Shown here: positions 35,048 through 46,652 of the stretch, in pieces
How positions within the stretch are numbered: the first letter of the stretch is position 1
Layout: each line of letters starts with the position of its first letter
Origin: Brachionus plicatilis
Lineage: Eukaryota; Rotifera; Eurotatoria; Ploima; Brachionidae
Assembly: GCA_010279815.1 (NCBI GenBank)
Contig: QEOQ01000658.1
Span: 534,251 to 598,250 of the forward strand
DNA: 64,000 bases
Direction: 5' to 3'
The notes under the pieces: model-generated
Seen by the model: only the letters and a program-made list of their open reading frames with translations
The model's database searches: none
What the model was told of the DNA's origin: nothing
Translations under genes and position numbers: made by a program

Positions 35048-35452
35048 CCGACTTGTTTTTAAGTCACAATTCTTAAGTCAATTCAAAAACTTAAATTTTT
35101 TTTTTTAAGTCAAAGTTATGACTTGACTTAAAATATTTTTCCTTTAGAATTTTGGTTAGAAAATTTTCTTGTATTTATTTGTTGTTTTTATTAAGAATAG
35201 TATTTACATAATTTAATTAAATTTTTAAAATGCATGAAAACTTTAAAGAAATTTGTTAAACAAATTAAAACGGTACGAACAAATATTTAAATTCAGTAGA
35301 AAATAGAAAAAAATAAAATTTATTCATTTTTTTCTAATAAAACTCAATTTAATTTTTTAACATTTTATGATTTTTGTGTTTGTTAATTATAAAAAAAAAA
35401 TTTAGTTCAAGTCATAACTTTGACTTAAAACTGTGACTTGTAAACAAGTCTG
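35048..35452. mobile_element. AAGTC-array hAT-like MITE with 8-bp target duplication
   Basis: Ends CCGACTTGTTTTTAAGTCAC and inverted GTGACTTGTAAACAAGTCTG. ATTTTTTT precedes (35040-35047) and follows (35453-35460), though this duplicate is low-complexity. AAGTC/GACTT arrays at both ends; AT-rich middle. Confidence 0.7.
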
Positions 35453-35923
35453 ATTTTTTTATAATAATAACAATTATAATAAATATTTTTTTAAATTTCA
35501 TCAACTAGATAATTACCAATTTAAATTTTTTCAATTGTTGACAAATTGCACTGGGGTGAAGTTTTCACGTGAATTAATTAATTAAGTGAATTAGTTAGAA
35601 AAATATTCAATTTTTTTTTATTTAATAAAAAAAAATATTAAATTGTATTGAATTATTTATTGAATAAGACAATGAGAGTGATTGTAAAAAAAAAGTGAAT
35701 TGATTGAAAAATTTTTTTTTGAATAAAATTCAAAGCTAAGTAAAAAACAAAATAAAATTGAGTCATAAAGATTAGAGAATAAAAATTAAATAAAAATAAA
35801 ACTGATCTGTGCTTTAGCTCGGCACAGATAAAACAAATAAATAATAAAACCGAATAAAAGTATAAAAATTGAATTAACAAAAAGTTGAGTAAATCCATGA
35901 GATTTTTAATCAATTAATTTGTG

Positions 35924-36286
35924 GGTTTTGTGAAGTTCAGAACAAAAGAACAGAACAAATTGTAAAAAAATTAATTAAGTTTTTTTCAAAAAGCTTAAAA
36001 TTAAATCTGTGAATTCAGAATGGTGCAACATTCAAAGTTGCATCAACTGTAAAAGTCTGCTAATGATGTGCAAAATCTCTGCAAAATGCACTACGCTCGA
36101 TTATATTGAAATTTAATTTCTGCTAATTTGTGCAAATTTAGCAGACTTTTACAGTTGATGCAACTTTGAATGTTGCACTAAGTTGCATTTACAGAATTAA
36201 GTTTAAACATTTAGAAAAAAAGTTATTCAATTCTTTTACACTTTTTTCTGTTCTTTTTATCATTTTGTACTGAATTTCACAAAACC
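35924..36286. mobile_element. Foldback hAT-like MITE with 8-9-bp target duplication
   Basis: GGTTTTGTGAAGTTCAG and inverted CTGAATTTCACAAAACC, arms pairing nearly throughout. Central GCAACATTCAAAGTTGCATC against GATGCAACTTTGAATGTTGC. (T)AATTTGTG occurs directly before (35915-35923) and after (36287-36295). Confidence 0.85.
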
Positions 36287-36299
36287 TAATTTGTGCTCG

Positions 36300-36833
36300 A
36301 ATTCTTTTAACATTTCGGATCTGATCCATTTTTTAAAGAAACTTTCTAGGGTTCTCAAAATTTCAATATTTATGTTTTCAAATTTCAATAGGTGGTGATA
36401 TTTTTATTTAAGGCTTTTTTTTATTATCGCTTCAGTGCAAATAGTGCACACATTCATTAAAAGATGAATTAATGTTTATCAAGGTAAAATCAGAAAAGCA
36501 AAAAATAAAGAATTTGATTTTATTCATTTTTTTTCACTTAAAATAGTTTTTTTGTCACCCCAAAAAAAATTAACCCCATTTTTTTTTATAATTTTTTGTT
36601 CAATATTTCCAATACAAACAAAAATTGAATAAAAAATATTTTTCATTGAATATCTTTTTTAACTAATTCAATTTTTTTTTAACTCACGTGAAAACATATT
36701 GCCTCATTAAAAAAAAAAAATTAAACAAAAATTTTTATTCAATTTATTTCAAAATAACTAAAACATTAAAAAAAAATCTAATAATAAAGATAACTAAGTA
36801 ATGTTACAATAACACGATTAAGAATAATATCAA
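36300..36833. other. 3' flank of VPS50, no gene seen
   Basis: AT-rich sequence downstream of the VPS50 stop. It will contain that gene's 3' UTR. No strong element found. Confidence 0.35.
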
Positions 36834-39800
36834 TCACGATGCATTGATATTATTTGAGCCCAAAGTGCCGGGCTGAAAAGAATTTAAAACAGCTAAACGA
36901 GTTTTCTTCGAAAGTTGACCCATCAGTCCAAGCAATCCAGCAATGTTTTTTTGTTGGTACTCCTTTTCAAAAATCAATTAGAAATAAAAAAATTTTTTTT
37001 ATTATTTAAATATTTTAATAAACAATACCGGGTGATCTTTAACCCATTTTTCAATGGAAGAATCCGGCAAATAGTAAGCTTTAATAAACGTTTCTACATA
37101 GTCTTTATCAGGAATGGGTCGAATGTCAAACAGGGCCTCCAGCTTTACCACAAGCTGCTGAAAGTCCAGTTGCATCAGCGCTCTTCCTTCATTTGAACAC
37201 CTTTTGACCAAAGAATAACCATCCACCAAAACCCTCATGCACAATCTCAAAGTTTCTTCCAAAATTGAATTGATTATGGTCTTATTCAATGGAATTTGGG
37301 CACACAAGTCCTGCAAGTCTAGCTTTAAGTCATTCAATTGGCGCAGAAGAACATCAACATAGCTGTTGTGCTGTGACAGTATTTCATTTAGGTCCCAATT
37401 TACTCTGCCTATTGAGTCCACTAACTGATTGTAGTCGACTGCTCGTCGAGCTATGTATGAATAGATGGTTTTTCGTATTTTTGGAGTCTCTCTAAGTATA
37501 TTTGTATAAATGTCCAGATTATTGATTTCATTCTGCTTTAGCTGCTTCATTGGCAAAATTTTTTTTATCAAAGGAAACATGTTTTCCAGCAGCCTTGACA
37601 AATAGACCAAAGACTCTGTGGCTATTATTCGCTGTCTAACCAAGTCCATGTATTCATCGTGGTTTTGAACAATTTTTGCTTGTTCCATTCGTGGACTAGA
37701 CATTTTTGATTTCTTAAAGATATCATTTTTAATATTTTTAAACAGAGTATTTAAGGTGCTGTTTTTGTCAATTAGATTCAAAATAGAGCCATCATTCTGC
37801 TCCGTGGGAATTTCGTCTGTTTGGGCAAAATCCAAGTAAATGTAATAGAAATAAAACTGAAATAATTGCATCAAATAGCTGATAACTTGGAAGGAAATAA
37901 TCTTAAAAATAGACAGCATGTGAATGTATTTGCCAAAAAGACGAATTATGTTTAAAGTGGTGTTTGTTAAGATGGGCTGTTCTTGGTTAGTAGAGTTGTG
38001 GGCATCGAAATTCTGGACTAGGTGCTCATCAAACTCATCTTCCACGCTGTCACTTGATTGTGTTGGACTGCTCTGGGGTGATTCATTATTTTTTGGGTTG
38101 ATTTTTTTTTTTAGGAAATTAATCTCATCGAAAATGTCTATTTTGGTTTTTTTGTCACCAGAAATATTGATCAACTGAACCATGTTATTGTTTATTTCGA
38201 ATGTGTTTGCTTTTGATCTTTCCAAATCTGACGAGATGTTTTTTTCGATCAGTTCTAGCACCGAATCTGAAGGTGTTTGGCCTTCGTTAGATTGTAAAAA
38301 TTTGTACTCATGCAAGTTAAAGACCGAAAAATCACTTCTAACAGGACAACACTGCCATATTTCATTTTCTAGAAACATCTTCAATTCTTCCAAATGAGAT
38401 AGGTGATAGAAGTTGATATAGGCCAAAGTTTGTTCCTTGACAGCTTGGATTATTATGTCACAATCGGAAGCTTTATTACAAAATTCGTTTCCCAGCTCAA
38501 TGAAGCGATTTAGGATGACCAATATGTCCAAATAGTCGTCAAATTTAAAGTTAACAAGATCCATTGATCTGAAATATGTGCTTATTTTGATCTGGACCTC
38601 TTCCCATATTTTACGCTGAATATTCGCAATATACTTGTCGTAATCTGCGTCATTTGAGTCTGAAAAAAATTTAATTTTTTTTTAGTTTTGTGAAATTCAG
38701 TCTAAAATGATAAAAAGAACAGAAAAAATGTAAAAAAATTGAATAACTTTTTTTCTAAATGTTTAAACTTAATTCTGTAAATGCAACATAGTGCAACATT
38801 CAAAGTTGCATCAAATATCAAGGTCTGCTAAATTTGCAGAGTCAAAGTCTGACTTTGACTTGAGTCCACTCAAGTCAACTAAATTATTTTCTAATTTTTA
38901 AATCTTCTTTAACTTAATTAAAAAAATTATAAAAATGAATATTTATATATATTTACGCTTAAGAAATGTTGCAAATATTGAAAAAAAATGTAAGACTTTT
39001 AGTCATTTTTAAAAACACACTAAATAAAAGGAAGTAAAATTAAATATTAAATGGCTTACTTTTTTTTTAAATTAATTTTTTATTTGAACAAATTTTTATA
39101 AAAAGTTTTTAATAGTGACACTTTATTGAATTAGTTATATTTAAAATTTACCTTTTAAATTTTTTTTTTAATCTTTAACTTACTTTAATTAACTTTTTTT
39201 TAAAATTTTTGACACAAGTCATGTGCAAGTCAGTACTTTGACTTGTTTCAAAAATTAGAAAATAATTAATTCAAAAATTTTACTAATTTTTAACATAGAA
39301 TTAAAATATATAAAAAAAATTATAAGTCTTGAATTTTTTATTCAGGAAAAAATAGAATTTAAAGTCAAAGTCCAGACTTGACTTTGACTTCATGACTTTG
39401 ACTTTTGACCAACTCTGATTTAATATCATTTTTTTAAACTTTCCTCATATCAGTTGATATTAGCTAATATCATTTGATATCAGATAAAGCTGTTAATTAC
39501 CTGTTCTTCGAAAATAATCAATTTCTGTTGTGATTAATTACTTTTTGTTGAAAAAATAAAAATGAAATTTTGGACAGAAAAAATTTACTTAACTAGTTGA
39601 AATTAATTAGTTTTTGTTTATTTTAATTTAGTTTTGTTGAAAATAATTTATTATATTAAACAATATTTAGTTTCGAGTTTAAAAAAAAATTCAAATAAAA
39701 TTGGATAAAAATGTTTAATTTATAGTGGAAAATTGTTGGTTTCCAAACTGAGTGCGAAAAGTTAAAGGTATTTGTATTTGTTCAACAGAGACTGGATATT

Positions 39801-42800
39801 TGATTTTGAATTTATATTTACAGTACCAAAAAAACAACTAAAAATGTTTACAATTAGGATTTTAAACCAGAAATTTTAATAGCAAATGAAGCCAAGGCTA
39901 TTACAACTGGGTTATTACAGAATGCAAATAATTTAAATAATGGCAGTGCTTTAATAAAGAAATAGGTAATTCTGAAAATTTTGTTTTATTAGATAAATAT
40001 AATTTAAATTTAAGAATCTCGATTACATTAACTCGAGATACAATAAACTAGAATTGGATAAAAAAGTTAATCTTGATAAATTGCCATTCAAGATTATTCA
40101 GAAAACTTTTGCTTTAAAAGCAAAAGCTAAATAATCTTGAGGAATACTTAGGCAAAAATCAAATATATTTTTTGTTTTTTATTATTTTTTTTATACTCTG
40201 ATTATTGAAATATTTTATAATATAATAAATTATTATTTTTATTTTTTTCAAAATAAAGAAATTATTTTGAAATTAAATAAATATTTTGTAAATAAACTAA
40301 TTAATTTAAACAAAAAGTAATATGAATTTCTGTATGTAAAAATATGTAAATAAATTTTTTTTCCTGATATTAGCTGATATCAGTTGATATCTCCAAATAG
40401 CTTGAATATTCTAGGATGTGAGCGGCAACCGACAGCTTCAAATCATGCATCTAATGCAAGGGCCATTGAAATCGATACCCCAAATTTTTGAATAAAATAC
40501 CCCAATTATTTAAATTATGCATAAAAAAATAAATAAACCCTAAATTAAATAGAATTCCGCCTTTTTTAAATACTTGACACTAATCAATAAAATTTGTCAC
40601 TTTTTATTAAATAATTACAACAAATTAAGGACAAAGTACCTAATTTTTTTATCTTTGAAACCTTTTAATTGATTGATCTGATTCGATTCCTTTACTTTGG
40701 AAAGACAAAAAGATTTATTAAAAAATTTGATGAAGGCCTGCAACCTACGACTGATAATCAGATTCAGCAAACGACAAAATCAAATACAATGAGAATCAGT
40801 GGACATTAAGTATTTCAAGTGCCATTATCAAATAGCGATAACAGCTTGAAAAAAAAATGCAATTTCGATTCAATCAAATCGAAAAAAATGTAGACCTTTA
40901 AAAACAGTTGGAGCTTTGATAAGACAACCAAAAGAGACACAAGTTTCAAACACTGTTCCGAAAGGCATCGAGTCTGATGAGTCTTAAGTTGAGGAAGAAT
41001 TTGTTTCAAAAAGAGCAAGAATTGAGTCAATGAGTCAAGAGATAAGTGACAAATGAAGAAAAGATGTTACTGGGCTTGTCCGAATAAACGCGGAATTAAA
41101 TAAAAAAAATAGGGTCGAAATTAAAAATTTTTTTTTTTTTTTTTAATTGTAATTTTAATTAATTTGTGGTCATCTATTAAAAAATAGGACTTTTTTTAAT
41201 TTTTGTGTATTTTTTTTGTGGTTTTCTTAATAAAATTAGGGTAAAAATTTAATAATTTGGGGTAATTTATCAAAAATTTGTGGTGTACAATCTAAATTTC
41301 TCCTAATGCAATATGAGTCTAATAATAATTTGAATAAAGATATGCAAAACGAAAGCTTAGATATTTATGTTTTTCAAGAAGGTCGGCGACAATCTTTATT
41401 TGGTACATCTTTCAACTAATTCATCATCTTCCTCCTTTCATTTTCAGTTTTTGGTTAAAATCCAATCGGGTAAATTTTGTTGATACTAAAAACTTGGTTT
41501 TGTTTCCTCTTTGACCTCTTTTACTGCTTTTCAAAGATAATTAAATAAATTAAAATAAATTTTTTTTAAATATTTCTTTTCAGCGTATAAAATTTTCTTG
41601 TAAATAAAATTTCTTAAAACAATAATATTTTTTTGATCCATTCCAAGCATTATTTATAATCTTCGAAATTGTAAAAAAAAATTGTACTCACAATCTAAAT
41701 TTCTATGCATCCAAATTGACATAGAATAAAAGTTTTTCATTATTTGCCATAAATTAGAGCACAAATCATTGAGAGATAATTTGTAATCATCGAAAATAAC
41801 CAGCTAAATAGACAAAAAATAAAAATTAAATTTTTAAAAATTTTTTAAAAGCAATACTGAAAACAACTCATTGGTAAAATTTTTCTGCTTCAGCTCGGCA
41901 ATAAATTTTTCAACCTGAGCAGCTAAAACTTGGTTGCTAATTTCTTTACCATCTAGCGGAAACCGTCTTGATACTATCAAGCGTTTCAAAGTCTGCAAAG
42001 ACACAGTGTTGATGGTGTTCACAAAATTTTCATTTAATTTTTGAAAAAAATTTTTGAAATTATTCAATTTTTGACAAGACAAACAGGCATTGGCAAACAA
42101 ACTCTCATCGTATTTTCTGCAACTTTTAAGCAAACTGGCCATCGAATTTTCTTCTATCAGCTTGTAGCACTCTTCTATGGTCTTTTTCAAACCTCTTAAG
42201 CAACTGGTGAATAAAAACCCTGATCATTAAAAAAAATAATAAACTGGTTTACTTTATGCATCTAAGATGGTCATATTTTTCAAATGATTTTTCAATTTTG
42301 GTGCACAAATTTAGCGCCTGTAAATAATCTCTAGTCTTTTATTTTAGACAAAATTCAAAAGATGATGATGAAAATAATTTTTTTTACACTTACCCCGATC
42401 AAATGAATTATATTATTTGTGATGTTTGTAAGACTTTTGATGTCCTCGATAGTCTCCAAAAGTTTTATTAGTTGAATTTTTTTACTCTGTCTGGTAAGTA
42501 ATCTCAATTGGGAATAAATGTAGGAATTGAGGCACATGCTGAGCGATCGCCTTGAAATTCGACATATTTGGTAAGAATCTTCAAGAACTTGTTTGAAATC
42601 GCTAACTCTCTTTAGTTCTTTTGAGTAAGATTGACTATTTTGTAAAATGATATCACTGAGCTTTCGACCCACGATTTCGTGTTGAATTTGCAGCTTTTTT
42701 ATCACATTTTTGACATTTATTTTGACATCAGGGCTCTCATAATCAAGGTTTTTAAGCTCAAAGTCTGCCGTATCGTTGTACTCGGAAGTTTTTTCTTGGT

Positions 42801-42921
42801 CAACTGTCTGATTGGTAAAGTTAGTGAAGTAAACTTTTTCGATCAAGTCATAAAGTTCTTTTTGAACAAAAGGATTCGAAATGTACTCGGGGTTTTTTGT
42901 ATCCGAAGTTTCTTCTGCCAT
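36834..42921 (-). CDS. VPS50: Syndetin/VPS50, EARP tethering-complex subunit
   Basis: Six exons on the minus strand: 42394-42921, 42253-42317, 41858-42203, 41692-41803, 37029-38659 and 36834-36962. They join in frame to 936 residues (human about 960). Introns are 49-76 bp except a 3.03-kb intron (38660-41691) full of mobile elements. The N-terminal helical rod (Vps54-N-like, residues about 30-320) includes RRSLSMCLNSYIYSQLRLL. Mid-protein hallmarks are DLVNFKFDDYLDILVILNRF and HLEELKMFLENEIWQCCPV. The last exon carries EYQQKNIAGLLGLMGQLSKK from the conserved C-terminal domain. Syndetin replaces VPS54 in the GARP-like EARP complex and tethers recycling endosome vesicles. Start is the first in-frame ATG before the conserved N-terminus. 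The large exon also encodes an acidic Ser-rich loop (near residues 480-540). Confidence 0.93.
38694..38836. mobile_element. Half of a foldback hAT-like MITE in VPS50 intron 4
   Basis: Starts AGTTTTGTGAAATTCAGTCT and continues through GTGCAACATTCAAAGTTGCA, the same family as 35924-36286. It is cut off where an AAGTC element begins at 38837. Confidence 0.7.
38837..39417. mobile_element. AAGTC-array hAT-like element in VPS50 intron 4
   Basis: CAGAGTCAAAGTCTGAC at the left and inverted GACCAACTCTG at the right, with AAGTC/GACTTTGACTT arrays at both ends. No clear target duplication, as the left side is joined to another element. Confidence 0.6.
40480..41290. mobile_element. Element with ACCCCAAA / TTTGGGGT subterminal words in VPS50 intron 4
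   Basis: TACCCCAAATTTTTGAA and TACCCCAATTATTT on the left; TAGGGT, TAGGGTAAAAATT and TTGGGGTAATTTATC on the right, inverted. The plus strand at about 40930-41055 reads a short acidic/basic piece, VEEEFVSKRARIESMSQEIS, ending in a stop: perhaps another degraded 3' exon of an element protein. Confidence 0.45.
41395..41522 (+). repeat. Inverted repeat, left copy (VPS50 intron 4)
   Basis: About 125 bp nearly identical to the reverse complement of 44067-44195, including TCATCATCTTCCTCCTTTCA and AAAACTTGGTTTTGTTTCCT, with about two substitutions in the core. Confidence 0.85.
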
Positions 42922-42924
42922 TTG

Positions 42925-44066
42925 TAATTCAACTTTTTTATCTTTTTTTTCTAAATTAATCTCAATTAAATTTTTTCCTTATAACATTTTTGTGTTTTAT
43001 ATTTTATGTTAATTTTTTAATTTGTCTTCCAAAATGTAAATTAAAGTCATATTTTTAAAATAGCGGCATTAATGAACAATGTGATAAGCGTAGTAATATT
43101 TAAAATATAAAAATAATTAATAAAATTGTTAAGATAATAATGATTAGTTTGAGAGTACAAATAGACTAGGACAGCTGGTTGGAAATTGAACTTTCTACTT
43201 CCAGAAATTAAATGCAAGTTTATTTAATTTAAACTTTTTTTTTACTTTTTTTTAACTTTATTGTCTATGTGGTTTAAGAAATTATTAAATGAAAAAAATT
43301 AACCAAATTAACTTGATTTTGTGTAAATTACTTTGGAAATTTTTCCAAAATTTACTTGTTATAAGGTAAAATTATTCTTAAGCTAAAAAAAAATTGTTCA
43401 AGGTATGATCTCAACAATGTGAAAATTTTAAAAAAATTTTTAGGCTTTAAAAAATAAAAATTTCGAACTGAAAATAGGAGAATCAAAAAAATTACGATCA
43501 ATCAATCAATAAAATAAATTTATTACTTAATTTGAATCAAAAAAATCTCTTATTTTATATGGAATCATAAGTTATAAAATATCATCACTATATTTGATAA
43601 AAAAATTAATCATTTTTGGCTCCCTGAAAATTTTCTCACATACAAATTTAAAGGATTAATAAAATAAATGCATAATTTTTTCTTTTTTTATTAATTCTAC
43701 GCCATTAAAATATAAATTTGCCTAAATTAACTTATTTTATTTAGTAATATTTTTTCTATATTTTAGAACCAAAAATTAAACAACAAAAAATAATATAAAA
43801 AGATGATGAAAATAAATTGATGTTATTAAATAAAATTTTCATTAAAATATGATTATTAAAAAATGCATTATAAAAATAATATTTAATAATGAAAAAATTT
43901 AATTTTTTTAAAACATTTATCTTTTAACTATTTCATCATCATCAATCGAGTGTCAACAGCCTGGGTTTACAGAATCATAAATTTATATATTTTTTCTTCA
44001 TTCGATGTCTAAATTTAATTTTAAGTTTTTTTAAATAAACTATTAAGTATATCTTTTAAAAACAGT
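42925..44066. other. 5' flank of VPS50, no gene seen
   Basis: AT-rich. The promoter of VPS50 should lie here, but no specific site can be defended. Confidence 0.35.
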
Positions 44067-44195
44067 AAAACGAGGTCAAAGAGGAAACAAAACCAAGTTT
44101 TTAGTATCAACAAAATTTACCTGATTGGATTTTAACCAAAAACTGAAAATGAAAGGAGGAAGATGATGAATTAGTTGAAAGATGTTCCAAAAAAA
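44067..44195 (-). repeat. Inverted repeat, right copy (upstream of VPS50)
   Basis: Reverse-complement partner of 41395-41522. The pair encloses VPS50 exons 1-4 and its promoter region (about 2.5 kb). Confidence 0.85.
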
Positions 44196-44854
44196 ACAAA
44201 GAATTATTTAATTTTTATAAGCTGTTATTTTGTATTGAAAATATTTTGAATCATATTTTGTTGTTTTATTTTTTTTTTCTATAATAAAAAAATTAGTTAC
44301 AAGTGAAATTATTTACTTCCTGTTTAATTTATTATTTTATTTGTGGGCAAAATATGGAATATAAAATATGAATGATTTATTAAAAGTGTGTATGAATGAT
44401 TTTTCCTAATAACGGAATCCGGAACGCTGAATACTTTTAGTGCATTTTTTGATTTCAACTGAATTTTTCACCGAATTAAAAAGATTAACAAAAAAATTTA
44501 TTAAAGAGTTTAATTGTAATTAAATTATTGTAAAACGTAATAATTAAAAAAAAATTTGAATACTAAACCATGTAAGCAAGTCGTTTAAAAAAAAAAATAA
44601 AATAGCTCAAGAAATAAATTAGAGGTTTATTTTCTCCTTAAATTCATATCTTAAATTTCATAAAACATGTCGATTTTTATTTAAATATTGACTTTTTTGA
44701 AAATTTGGACTAAAGTGAGAAGGTGACCAATCAACATAATTACAAAAGAACTAAACTTTTTTAAACTCAGCTTAATTTTTTGATTGTATTTAAATATTCA
44801 AAAATTTTTAATTTTTTATCCATTTTTTCAGATTTTTTATGGCCGTAAATTAAT

Positions 44855-45450
44855 GCGTCATTTATTTTGATTAAAAGCCATTAGAAAAAATGTCAATTAA
44901 ATGTATAAATAGTCATTTAAAAGTATTAGTTGTCATTTTAAAATTATTAAGTGACAATTTTTAATATAACATAAATTTTTTTAAAATTAAGTTTTACTTA
45001 TTACTTTTAACCGTCAATAAGAATAATCAAACCGAATAAATTTGGATTGATTTTATCTTGAAAAAATTAAATGTCAAAAAATGTTCATCAATTAACGTTT
45101 AATAATGTACTAGAATCATTCCAGGAATTGCATTCTGTTCGAAGAGACAAAAGTCATATAGTCAAGAATTTTTGGATTTCTGGTACATTAATTTAGAAAA
45201 TATATATAAGAGGAGTAAGGTAACTAAAAAGTTAAAAAAACAGTCAAAAAAAATAAAAGTAAAAATGAATTAATTTTTTTATTTTGAAAATTACTAATAT
45301 AATTTATTTCTTATTTTTTTAACTGATAAAATTTATTTATTAATTGATGATTTTTTTTAACTTGAATTTGTGCGATGCATTTAATGTACTTTTATTTTAA
45401 TTGACGATTTAATATTTGTTTAAATGAAGTTTAATCAAAATAAATGACGC
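44855..45450. mobile_element. TIR element with GCGTCATTTATTTTGATTAA ends
   Basis: A perfect 21-bp inverted match between 44855-44875 and 45430-45450. Subterminal TGTCAATTAA / TTGTCATTTT / AATTGACG words. No protein recognised in the 596 bp. Confidence 0.75.
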
Positions 45451-45608
45451 TTTAATATTAACTCATTTTTTATTTATTATTCATAAACAAAAGTAAATAT
45501 AATTTCACATAAAATAAGCAAAAAATTATTTGTCGTTGAAAAATTTGGGATCAGAATTGACAAAGTTAATGTGCATTCTTCTTTAAATATTTTTGGTACT
45601 CAAAGTAC

Positions 45609-45826
45609 TGTTCTTAGAATGAAAGAAATACGGAGACCAAAAAGGGCCCTTCAATGGACACCAAGGGCGACGTAAGGTAGGACGACCAACATTAGCATGG
45701 AGGTCAACAATCACGAAAGAGCTCATCGAAATGGGAATGACATGGGGAGAAGCAAGGGTAAAGGCAAAAGATCGACTTGAGTGGAAATCAAAATTAATGA
45801 CCCTATTCTCCACAAGGAGTCAATAA
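45609..45826 (+). pseudogene. C-terminal relic of an endonuclease-RT (LINE-type) polyprotein
   Basis: Reads RRPKRALQWTPRAT, a frameshift, VGRPTLAWRSTITKELIEMG, then MTWGEARVKAKDRLEWKS and a stop at 45824-45826. This is the typical tail of animal non-LTR polyproteins (GRP..W...KEL..MG..WGEA...A.DR..W). Only the tail survives. Confidence 0.65.
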
Positions 45827-45904
45827 GGAAAAAAAAAATTATTGTTAGAAATTTTTTAATGCCTTTTTTAACAAAATAATTAAATTTTTATCAATATTGT
45901 AATA

Positions 45905-46096
45905 AATCCATGTGACTCCTTTTTTTGGAACGAAGTAGTATCAAAAATGAGGCCAAACAAATTCTCAAATAGGGAAGAATTTATTGAGGAAATTAAAAGA
46001 GGTGTCGGACGAGTAAATAAAGAACATATTGAAAAGTCTATAAGATGCTTTAATCAAAGAGTTGAAGAAGCTAAAGGGGAATATTGTCACAAATAA
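45905..46096 (+). pseudogene. Mariner/Tc1-like transposase C-terminal relic
   Basis: Open frame NPCDSFFWNEVVSKMR, then NREEFIEEIKRGVGRVNKEH, then EKSIRCFNQRVEEAKGE to a stop at 46094-46096. NPCDxFFW is the last catalytic Asp block of mariner-type DDE transposases, and the following helix with F..R........G is the usual C-terminus. The earlier catalytic residues are missing. Confidence 0.65.
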
Positions 46097-46440
46097 TTTT
46101 AATTAAATAAAAAAATAAATCAAAATTTTCTATCTTTATTTTTTCTTATTAAGACAAGGCCACTATCACATATTTTATATCAAAATAAAGTATAAACTTT
46201 AAGCTTTTAAATCAAGTATTTTATTCAGTAACTTTCCCGTGTTCTCTCGAAAATTTTCAACTTAATGATATCTAGCACTAAAGCTTAAAAAATACTGAAA
46301 ATCAAGACTCAAAAAATTTATTTTAAAAAGATTTTTTTTAAAAGCTTAATTTCAATTATATATGTGTACAAAATTTTAAAATAATACCTTAAATAAATCA
46401 AAAGTTATTCGATAAAAACATAAAACACCCAAGTTTTTTA

Positions 46441-46650
46441 GATTTTAGAACAATGGTCATTTTTTGTTGTTATTTAATTGTATCTTCTCGAAAACTAGAC
46501 GGAAAAAAAACAATCTATAGCTCATTTTAATCATAAAAAAATTCTCTACAAAACGATATATTAAACTCGCAACTTTTATATGGTGTCTTATGAGGACAAC
46601 CTAGGTCGCAGGTAGGGGTCAATTAATAGGCCAGAGTGAACTAATTTTTG
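46441..46650 (+). repeat. Direct repeat, left copy flanking a LINE fragment
   Basis: GATTTTAGAACAATGGTCAT to GCCAGAGTGAACTAATTTT is repeated at 47924-48133 with a single-base length difference near the end. Contains no gene. Confidence 0.92.
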
Positions 46651-46652
46651 AA

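Noticed and set aside
36915..38397. Plus-strand ORFs across VPS50
   Set aside because: Antisense shadows of the large VPS50 exon.
42679..42927. 82-residue plus-strand ORF
   Set aside because: Antisense to VPS50 exon 1.
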